From positions 62,001 through 126,000 of the forward strand of contig JAFEUB010000734.1 of NCBI GenBank assembly GCA_024529925.1: a stretch of DNA of 64,000 bases. The letters are read 5' to 3'. Positions 12,360 through 22,029 of this stretch are shown in pieces (position 1 is the first letter of the stretch; every line of letters begins with the position of its first letter). The translations under genes and the position numbers were made by a program. The stretch comes from Ophthalmolycus amberensis (taxonomy: Eukaryota; Chordata; Actinopteri; Perciformes; Zoarcidae). A model generated the notes under the pieces. It was not told the DNA's origin. It saw only the letters and a list, made by a program, of their open reading frames with translations, and made no database searches.

Positions 12360-14290
12360 ATGTTTGTTCTCATCTGGACGACTCTGCTCTTCTCTGTGAG
12401 AGACATCACTGCTGACACAGGTATGCATCTTTTATTCTCATCTTGTTATGATGCCAACTATAAAAGATAACAATTTGCAATGATATATAGTCTTATTAGA
12501 AGCATTACACAAAGCATATATTGGCTATATTTGACTTGTTTACCAAAGTTATGTGTCAAGAAATATGTTAGATGCTGAAATTTGTTTTTTGTTTGCTCAG
12601 CGATGCTTCCAACAGCAGTTATATGAAACAAAACAGTCATAGTAGCCTTTCTCCATCATTTATTAAATATTATGTTCTATTGGTGTATTAAAATAACCCG
12701 GATCCCTGTTTTTTTCACTGTTTCCATTAACAGGTGCAGCAGTGAGGGAACACTGTGATAGACGATACTGTATCACTCTCAGTGAAGGAGAAATAACAGC
12801 AGAGGCTGGACTCTGTGTTGTGATACCGTGTTCTTTCACCAATGCTTATGGCTTTAGACCCCCACATATGGTGTGGTACAAATGTGAACCATATCAAAGA
12901 AGATGTGGGGATTCAGACGTGATACTCCACACTAACAACAACAACAAAGTTCAGTCTGGGTTTATAGGACGAGTTTCACTGTTGGAGCCTGACGTGAGTC
13001 TGAGGAACTGCAGCATCATCATCAATGACCTCACTGAGTCAGACTCTGGATTATATCAACTCAGAGTTAATGGTTTACTGAATTGGAGAGAAGAGGGATT
13101 TACATTCCCTCCAAGAGGAGTAATTGTCTCTGTCAAAGGTATGAAAAGCTTCAACAAATACATACAGTGAAGATGTTCATTCTCTTCAAGCATATTCACT
13201 GTATTTATCGTCTGAATGGAATAATAATGAAATAATGTTGCACATTTGTCGACCTCTGTGGGCAAACAGTATAAACTGCATCAGTTCCTGATAAAACTCT
13301 GACTTATTGCCTCATCGAGATGTTAAAGTATCAGATTATTTTAGCCTGAACTTAAGTGAATGGTGACCTTCAGGCTGCTCACCTGCTTCCACTCATCGAC
13401 TGCTCTCCCTTTAGGTCTGACCCAGAAGCCCACAGTGATGATTCCTCCTCTGACAGAGGGACAGCAGACCACACTGACCTGCACTGCTCCTGGTCTCTGC
13501 TCTGGATCTGATCCTAACATCACCTGGACGTGGAGAGGAGCAGGAGAGAAGCACTCTCACATCACAGGAAACATCACTGCTGTCACACAGAGACACAGCT
13601 CAACTTTGACCTTTAACCCTTCAGCTGAACAGCACGGCACCGACGTCACCTGTAAGGTCAGCTTCACAAACAGCATCACTACAGAGGAGACAGTGACTCT
13701 GAATGTGACCTGTGAGTACAGCACATCCTGCACTTTATCCCCTCACATTGTCTTTGATGAAACTGTTCGTGCAGCTCACTGATGATGTTCTGAGAAAAGT
13801 ATTGCAGCTTCAACATTGAGCTGGAGGAGATTTTAGGGACGCCATTAACTTAAACATTTCAATAACACCGTTCATTGGGAGTGTATAGTTCACACAGTAG
13901 GCATTGTGTGTACGGCTTTAATACCATTTGAAGAGTCATACAATCTCCATGATGTCATTTGTAAAAGCAGATCAACACGGACCATGTGCAGAACTTCCCT
14001 GGATCATCGTTGCTGTTGTTGCTCTCATTGTGAATGTCATCTTCATAATCCTCTTGATGTTCCTTTGGTATGTTACTACTTCATCATTTCATGCTCTGAT
14101 CCCTCTCTCAATGCTGTGGAGACTTTTAGACAACACATCATGTCTCACTCTTTCTTGTCTCACTCTTTCTTCTCTCCAAAGGAACACAAGGAAAAAGGTG
14201 AAACCAAACCAAGAGGACAGAACTTACATGTCACTGCGGAAAACATACCAATCACCAGAGTATGACGTCATAGCTCGACCTCTGAACTAA
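12360..14290 (+). CDS. S1: two-Ig Siglec/CD22-like receptor with ITAM-type tail
   Basis: Exons: 12360-12420 (signal, starts MFVLIWTTLLFSV), 12734-13138 (V-set), 13415-13711 (C2), 13971-14067 (TM), 14182-14290 (tail). They total 969 nt, 322 residues, frame intact. The V-set has B-strand CVVIPCSF, core Trp in MVWYKC, E-strand NCSIIIND and F-strand YQLR (Arg codon 13063-13065), so the Siglec B-E cysteine pair and sialic-acid arginine are kept. Domain 2 has CTAPGLC with the extra Siglec Cys. The TM (WIIVAVVALIVNVIFIILL) has no basic or acidic residue for adaptor pairing. The tail carries YMSL, 8 residues, YDVI, with Asp at -3 of the first Tyr, fitting the ITAM rule. A non-coding first exon probably ends at 11917. 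A likely activating surface receptor of leukocytes; ligand and cell type are inferred. Confidence 0.88.
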
Positions 14291-15493
14291 CAAGTGTCAG
14301 CTCCACTGAGTAGAACAAGATGGTACTTCCATACTTCCATTCAACATGCATAGAATTGTATGAATATGGCATTTCTTAGTTATTTTTAATTCAACTGTAA
14401 CTTATATCTTGCTTTATACAGCATTATTATTTTTTTGATTACATTTCATGAACCTTTATGGAGGTCCGCTGAGCAGTTGATTGGGCCGATGTTTAAGTTA
14501 ATTTAAGTATTTAGTTGTTGTATTTGCCTGTTTATGCTTTTTTTATTGTCTTGTGTTATGTTTACTTGCGTGAGTTTTCTCGCTGCAGTGCGTTGAACCC
14601 TCAGGGCCACCGTATTTTAGAGAGAAGTCACGTGAGGCAGGTACCTGAAGCCGGTGAAGTTGGGATCCGTTGAGCAGTAACTTCAGGTGGCTGTTTAGAG
14701 ACTTTGAGGGGAAACAAGTGTGGCTTTTTCACAAACCTTGAACTGAAAATTGATGAAAAACAGCAACATCGTTCTAATAACCAAGTTATGATCGTTACAG
14801 AAGTGTATATTAATGTTATCAGTTACGTGTTTTTGTATTTTAGTCAAAATATCAATGGAGCATCTGTGTTGGAAGGATAAAAGCCCAGTTGGATTTCATT
14901 TGACATGGTTAATGGACATTTCGCCAACGTGGAAGACAGCTCGCAGTTCTTCAGACACCGCTAGTTAAACAAACACACACTTTACTGAAGCTTCACTGAT
15001 GGGAAATATATCCAGTTCAGCTCATGCCAGGAACGTAACATTGTTGTTGATGCTGTGATGTAAGAAGTATTTAGGTCTTTCAATTGAGGTTTAATTAAAG
15101 TACTGTATACATATTCGCTTGTGTTACTATTTTAAGTCATTGTACCCTCAAATAACTTGCAAAAGGGCCCTTAAGGACTTATAATATGCACGTCAACTAT
15201 TTACTACTTACTGTGTACTTATACTTCACAATCTGGAATCCAAAACGTTTATTGTGCGACATTGCGACGCATACTTCTACGGTTTTTGTTCGTTCTTTTC
15301 TGATCTGCTTCAGATTTCCCTACTACATATTAATTATTGCGTTTAGTACAATCTTACTGTATTCATTTCAAATTAAAAGCTTGTTAGCGTTACAGTGGAC
15401 GCAATCTCTTCATACAAGGCTGTGAAACAGTAGCAGGAACATGTTGAATATGCAGCAACTTGAACGGTTCTCTTACGTACTTAAATGTAACTA

Positions 15494-15507
15494 CTGCCAT
15501 CTTGTGG
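15494..15507 (-). promoter_or_regulatory. CTCF-like motif, copy 1
   Basis: On the minus strand the site reads CCACAAGATGGCAG. It matches the vertebrate CTCF core CCASYAGRKGGCRS at 13 of 14 positions. Copies in the same orientation are at 20368-20381 and 35957-35970. Binding is not shown. Confidence 0.4.
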
Positions 15508-16539
15508 CCGCTTTACATTACTACAGAATACAGTGTGGCTGCCTGGGACATGAACACACCGCAGTGACTGAAGTAGAACAATAACACTTTAGACGAATGC
15601 ACTTTCAGGACAAATATTACTGGGACCACAACTGAAAATTCCAGATGAACATTCAACATCCAGGAATTCACATTATAGACACTAGCCCATTGACCATGTA
15701 CAGTCCAGCCATATACAAGGTTTTAACCTAGCCTAGATTAAATTAAGATTTCACAATTGATTATTACGATGATTATTAATACGCAGATTTATTGGTTGAG
15801 ACAGATTTGCAGTCTGTCTTTCTAACCTCTGGTAACTCAGCCATTTCTACAGGTTCTGCTATGAGGCATCAGACATATAGTGAATGATTGAGACGCATTC
15901 GAGCCAGTACTTTGAAAGAAATAGTTTTAATCTCGCACCTTAAAGTACAAATAAGAAGTTATCAGAGATACGGAGAACACAGTGGTGCTGTATATGGCAA
16001 TGTTAAAATGAATAATCACTACATTGACTTTGTTGTGAACAGTTTCTACAGACATTGCCTAATTATAAACCAGATTTGCGGAAGTGCTTCCTGAGTTTCT
16101 GCATATATTTGTAATGAGGAAATGCTGAAAGCTTTTTATTTGACTCTCTTGGTTCTTAATGCACTTCATCCGTCACAAGTTATCATTTTAAAAGAAGATT
16201 ATAACAATGTTCATTTGACCATCATGACTCAACTTTCACTGCATTTATTATTAAGCTGTATGTGTTGTGTGTTGCTTAGCAATTAAAGAAGCTATATACA
16301 GGAGTTCAATAATAACACAAACAGTGCTTAGTGCTTCAAATGGTTTGGTGGTTTCTCAAGATTATAAGATTCTTCCCCATTTAGAGTACTTCTCTTTTCA
16401 AAAACTTTCATATTACCTCACAGTCGGGGCAATTATTTAAAAAATCAAACATTCAAAAACACTTTTCACTATTAGATGCTAAAGGTGCAAATTGCTCATA
16501 AGAGATATACACATATCTTGATATTATGAGATATGAGAA

Positions 16540-16547
16540 TATAAAAG
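16540..16547 (+). promoter_or_regulatory. TATA box of S2 (b-type promoter)
   Basis: TATAAAAG lies about 170 bases before the donor of the probable non-coding first exon (ends 16719). Transcription would start near 16570. The same box is at 21414-21421 (S3) and 37002-37009 (S5). Confidence 0.6.
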
Positions 16548-17141
16548 CCTGTCAGTCACAGGAGAGGAGACATTTTGCTCAGCGGTGGGGGAACTTCTTG
16601 AAACCCTGTTGTTGCACAAACGGAGAAGGAATCGAAAAGTGAAGAAAGGATGAATCAGTTAAAGGAAGAAACACTCTACAGTGATCACTGCTGAGAGCAG
16701 AGAGCAAGACAAGGAAAAGGTAAAAAAACAACATTTATAGTTATTTTTTAGATATCTTTTTGCACTGTCAATGTAAGTTGTTGAACTGAGTCATTCTTGC
16801 AATTGTCTTTCGACATTGCTGGATTTGCTGGTTCAGTAAAGGTGGACTATGCCTGGGAGATGAGATGGGAGTATTCATTTCTGTTTATCACAGTTGGTGG
16901 TAAATTCAGTAAAAGGTTCCGTTTTCCCAAAGCTCGATTGCTGTAAAGATTATTGTTAAAACGTTTACTGACGGTATAAAGGATCGTACAAATGTCGCAA
17001 CTATGGAATAACTAAACGTGCAACATCCTGTATTAAGATCTGTGATGTCAGCTGTGGAGCTTCCTTTGCTTCAGTTCCTCTAATGTTTGTTGCACTTTCA
17101 GTGTGAAGTTTGTCCGGTGGAGGGAGACACTGACAATCAGG

Positions 17142-19164
17142 ATGTTTGTTCTCATCTGGGCGACTCTGCTATTCTCTGTGAGAGGCAACAATGCTGTCAC
17201 AGGTATGCATCTTAATTATAACCCTGTTATCATGCCTACGTTAGAGATTTGAAGTGTGAACAAAATAGATAGCAATAATGATAAATATCCTTATGTTTTC
17301 CATGCTGCCAAATTACAAGTAGTTAGTTCTCCAATCAGCTCATTAGTAGCACTGCTCACAGCATTCATTGACATACCTGGAAACTTGACTTGCATAAATA
17401 GTTATTTAAATTATCATTTTGTTTTTCAATTTAATTTAAAGAAACTTAGTTAAATACATAAATTATGTTTTGTTGTCTGATCAACGCTGCTTCCAACAGC
17501 AGTTATATGAAACAAAATCATAGTAGTAGCCTTTCTCCATCATTTATTAAATATTATGTTCTATTGTCATATTAAAATAACCCGGATCCCTGTTTCTCTC
17601 ACTGTTTCCATTAACAGGTGCAGCAGTGAGGGAACACTGTGACAAAGGATACTGTATCACTCTCAGTGAAGGAGTAATAACAGCAGAGGCTGGACTCTGT
17701 GTTGTGATACCGTGTTCTTTCACCATTCCTTCTGGCTTTACACCCCCACATATGGTGTGGTACAAATGTGAACCATATCAAACAAGATGTGTGGATTCAC
17801 ACGTGATACTCCACACTAACAACAACAACAAAGTTCAGTCTGGGTTTAAAGGACGAGTTTCACTGTTGGAGCCTGACGTAAGTCTGAAGAACTGCAGCAT
17901 CATCATCAATGACCTCACTGAGTCAGACTCTGGATCATATCAACTCAGAGTTCAGGAATCTGGGAATAAAAATGGATTTACATTCTCTCTAAAAGCAAAT
18001 GTCTCTGTCAAAGGTATGAAAAGCTTCAACAAATACATACAGTGAAGATGTTCATTCTCTTCAACATATTCACTGTATTTATAGTCTGAATGGAATAATA
18101 ATGAAATAATGTTGCACATTTGTCGACCTCTGTGGGCAAACAGTAGAAACTGCATCAGTTCCTGATAAAACTCTGACTTATTGCCTCATCGAGATGTTAA
18201 AGTATCAGATTATTTTAGCCTGAACTTAAGTGAATGGTGACCTTCAGGCTGCTCACCTGCTTCCACTCATCGACTGCGCTCCCTTTAGGTCTGACCCAGA
18301 AGCCCACAGTGATGATTCCTCCTCTGACAGAGGGACAGCAGACCACACTGACCTGCACTGCTCCTGGTCTCTGCTCTGGATCTGATCCTAACATCACCTG
18401 GACGTGGAGAGGAGCAGGAGAGAAGCACTCTCACATCACAGGAAACATCACTGCTGTCACACAGAGACACAGCTCAACTTTGACCTTTAACCCTTCAGCT
18501 GAACAGCACGGCACCGACGTCACCTGTAAGGTCAGCTTCACAAACAGCATCACTACAGAGGAGACAGTGACTCTGAATGTGACCTGTGAGTACAGCACAT
18601 CCTGCACTTTATCCCCTCACATTGTCTTTGATGAAACTGTTCGTGCAGCTCACTGATGATGTTCTGAGAAAAGTATTGCAGCTTCAACATTGAGCTGGAG
18701 GAGATTTTAGGGACGCCATTAACTTAAACATTTCAATAACACCGTTCATTGGGAGTGTATAGTTCACACAGTAGGCATTGTGTGTACGGCTTTAATACCA
18801 TTTGAAGAGTCATACAATCTCCATGATGTCATTTGTAAAAGCAGATCAACACGGACCATGTGCAGAACTTCCCTGGATCATCGTTGCTGTTGTTGCTCTC
18901 ATTGTGAATGTCATCTTCATAATCCTCTTGATGTTCCTTTGGTATGTTACTACTTCATCATTTCATGCTCTGATCCCTCTCTCAATGCTGTGGAGACTTT
19001 TAGACAACACATCATGTCTCACTCTTTCTTGTCTCACTCTTTCTTCTCTCCAAAGGAACACAAGGAAAAAGGTGAAACCAAACCAAGAGGACAGAACTTA
19101 CATGTCACTGCGGAAAACATACCAATCACCAGAGTATGACGTCATAGCTCGACCTCTGAACTAA
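17142..19164 (+). CDS. S2: two-Ig Siglec/CD22-like receptor with ITAM-type tail
   Basis: Exons: 17142-17202 (signal MFVLIWATLLFSVRGNNAV), 17618-18013 (V-set), 18289-18585 (C2), 18845-18941 (TM), 19056-19164 (tail). They total 960 nt, 319 residues, frame intact. From the end of the V-set onward S2 is nearly identical to S1 at a constant offset of 4874; one clear mismatch in the compared segment is in the pyrimidine tract before the C2 exon. The V-set instead differs at several places: the BC region (IPSGFTPPH against NAYGFRPPH), HVILH against DVILH, and the F-G end (QESGNKNGF against NGLLNWREEGF). The signal exon and promoter are b-type, unlike S1. The Arg of YQLR, both Siglec cysteine sets and the ITAM spacing are kept. 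Confidence 0.88.
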
Positions 19165-20367
19165 CAAGTGTCAGCTCCACTGAGTAGAACAAGATGGTAC
19201 TTCCATACTTCCATTCAACATGCATAGAATTGTATGAATATGGCATTTCTTAGTTATTTTTAATTCAACTGTAACTTATATCTTGCTTTATACAGCATTA
19301 TTATTTTTTTGATTACATTTCATGAACCTTTATGGAGGTCCGCTGAGCAGTTGATTGGGCCGATGTTTAAGTTAATTTAAGTATTTAGTTGTTGTATTTG
19401 CCTGTTTATGCTTTTTTTATTGTCTTGTGTTATGTTTACTTGCGTGAGTTTTCTCGCTGCAGTGCGTTGAACCCTCAGGGCCACCGTATTTTAGAGAGAA
19501 GTCACGTGAGGCAGGTACCTGAAGCCGGTGAAGTTGGGATCCGTTGAGCAGTAACTTCAGGTGGCTGTTTAGAGACTTTGAGGGGAAACAAGTGTGGCTT
19601 TTTCACAAACCTTGAACTGAAAATTGATGAAAAACAGCAACATCGTTCTAATAACCAAGTTATGATCGTTACAGAAGTGTATATTAATGTTATCAGTTAC
19701 GTGTTTTTGTATTTTAGTCAAAATATCAATGGAGCATCTGTGTTGGAAGGATAAAAGCCCAGTTGGATTTCATTTGACATGGTTAATGGACATTTCGCCA
19801 ACGTGGAAGACAGCTCGCAGTTCTTCAGACACCGCTAGTTAAACAAACACACACTTTACTGAAGCTTCACTGATGGGAAATATATCCAGTTCAGCTCATG
19901 CCAGGAACGTAACATTGTTGTTGATGCTGTGATGTAAGAAGTATTTAGGTCTTTCAATTGAGGTTTAATTAAAGTACTGTATACATATTCGCTTGTGTTA
20001 CTATTTTAAGTCATTGTACCCTCAAATAACTTGCAAAAGGGCCCTTAAGGACTTATAATATGCACGTCAACTATTTACTACTTACTGTGTACTTATACTT
20101 CACAATCTGGAATCCAAAACGTTTATTGTGCGACATTGCGACGCATACTTCTACGGTTTTTGTTCGTTCTTTTCTGATCTGCTTCAGATTTCCCTACTAC
20201 ATATTAATTATTGCGTTTAGTACAATCTTACTGTATTCATTTCAAATTAAAAGCTTGTTAGCGTTACAGTGGACGCAATCTCTTCATACAAGGCTGTGAA
20301 ACAGTAGCAGGAACATGTTGAATATGCAGCAACTTGAACGGTTCTCTTACGTACTTAAATGTAACTA

Positions 20368-20381
20368 CTGCCATCTTGTGG
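20368..20381 (-). promoter_or_regulatory. CTCF-like motif, copy 2
   Basis: Same 14-mer and orientation as at 15494-15507, in the S2-S3 interval. Confidence 0.4.
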
Positions 20382-21413
20382 CCGCTTTACATTACTACAG
20401 AATACAGTGTGGCTGCCTGGGACATGAACACACCGCAGTGACTGAAGTAGAACAATAACACTTTAGACGAATGCACTTTAAGGACAAATATTACTGGGAC
20501 CACAACTGAAAATTCCAGATGAACATTCAACATCCAGGAATTCACATTATAGACACTAGCCCATTGACCATGTACAGTCCAGATATATACAAGGTTTTAA
20601 CCTAGCCTAGATTAAATTTAGATTTCACAATTGATTATTACGATGATTATTAATACGCAGATTTATTGGTTGAGACAGATTTGCAGTCTGTCTTTCGAAC
20701 CTCTGGTAACTCAGCCATTTCTACAGGTTCTGCTATGAGGCATCAGACATATAGTGAATGATTGAGACGCATTCGAGCCAGTACTTTGTAAGAAATAGTT
20801 TTAATCTCGCACCTTAAAGTACAAATAAGAAGTTATCAGAGATACGGAGAACACAGTGGTGCTGTATATGGCAATGTTAAAATGAATAATCACTACATTG
20901 ACTTTGTTGTGAACAGTTTCTACAGACATTGCCTAATTATAAACCAGATTTGCGGAAGTGCTTCCTGAGTTTCTGCATATATTTGTAATGAGGAAATGCT
21001 GAAAGCTTTTTATTTGACTCTCTTGGTTCTTAATGCACTTCATCCGTCACAAGTTATCATTTTAAAAGAAGATTATAACAATGTTCATTTGACCATCATG
21101 ACTCAACTTTCACTGCATTTATTATTAAGCTGTATGTGTTGTGTGTTGCTTAGCAATTAAAGAAGCTATATACAGGAGTTCAATAATAACACAAACAGTG
21201 CTTAGTGCTTCAAATGGTTTGGTGGTTTCTCAAGATTATAAGATTCTTCCCCATTTAGAGTACTTCTCTTTTCAAAAACTTTCATATTACCTCACAGTCG
21301 GGGCAATTATTTAAAAAATCAAACATTCAAAAACACTTTTCACTATTAGATGCTAAAGGTGCAAATTGCTCATAAGAGATATACACATATCTTGATATTA
21401 TGAGATATGAGAA

Positions 21414-21421
21414 TATAAAAG
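21414..21421 (+). promoter_or_regulatory. TATA box of S3 (b-type promoter)
   Basis: TATAAAAG in the same context as upstream of S2. The probable non-coding first exon ends at 21600. Confidence 0.6.
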
Positions 21422-22029
21422 CCTGTCAGGCACAGGAGAGGAGACATTTTGCTCAGCGGTGGGGGAACTTCTTGAAACCCTGTTGTTGCACAAACGGAGA
21501 AGGAATTGAAAAGTGAAGAAAGGATGAATCAGTTAAAGGAAGAAACACTCTACAGTGATCACTGCTGAGAGAAGAGAGCAGAGAGCAAGACAAGGAAAAG
21601 GTAAAAAAACAACATTTATAGTTATTTTTTAGATATCTTTTTGCACTGTCAATGTAAGTTGTTGAACTGAGTCATTCTTGCAATTGTCTTTCGACATTGC
21701 TGGATTTGCTGGTTCAGTAAAGGTGGACTATGCCTGGGAGATGAGATGGGAGTATTAATTTCTGTTTATCACAGTTGGTGGTAAATTCAGTAAAAGGTTC
21801 AGTTTTCCCAAAGCTCGATTGCTGTAAAGATTATTGTTAAAACGTTTACTGACGGTATAAAGGATCGCTTTGGGTACAAATGTCGCAACTATGGAATAAC
21901 TAAACGTGCAACATCCTGTATTAAGATCTGTGATGTCAGCTGTGGAGCTTCCTTTGCTTCAGTTCCTCTAATGTTTGTTGCACTTTCAGTGTGAAGTTTG
22001 TCCGGTGGAGGGAGACACTGACAATCAGG

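Larger units (their letters stand above)
14291..17141. repeat. S1 3' flank and b-type 5' flank of S2
   Basis: No coding exon was found. The segment is repeated almost base for base at 19165-22029 and 34756-37617. It holds the S1 3' UTR (no canonical AATAAA seen in the first kilobase), a CTCF-like motif (15494-15507), a back-to-back ETS pair ggaagtgcttcc (16080-16091), a TATA box (16540-16547) and a probable non-coding first exon ending at 16719 (donor GTAAAA). The S2 signal exon then starts after acceptor ctttcag near 17100. Confidence 0.75.
13131..17600 (+). repeat. Tandem duplicate block, S1 3' half to S2 5' half
   Basis: Pairs with about 18006-22500 at an offset of 4874, drifting to 4892 by the next V-set because of small indels. 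It covers the C2, TM and tail exons, the 3' flank and the promoter and signal exon of the next gene. Part of it recurs a third time at 34329 to about 38090. Confidence 0.85.
19165..22029. repeat. S2 3' flank and b-type 5' flank of S3
   Basis: Near copy of 14291-17141. It has no coding exon. It carries the CTCF-like motif, a TATA box (21414-21421) and a probable non-coding first exon ending at 21600. Confidence 0.75.

Noticed and set aside
14450..15480. Possible LTR element in the S1 3' flank
   Set aside because: Unusual composition, but no terminal repeats or target duplication could be found by eye.
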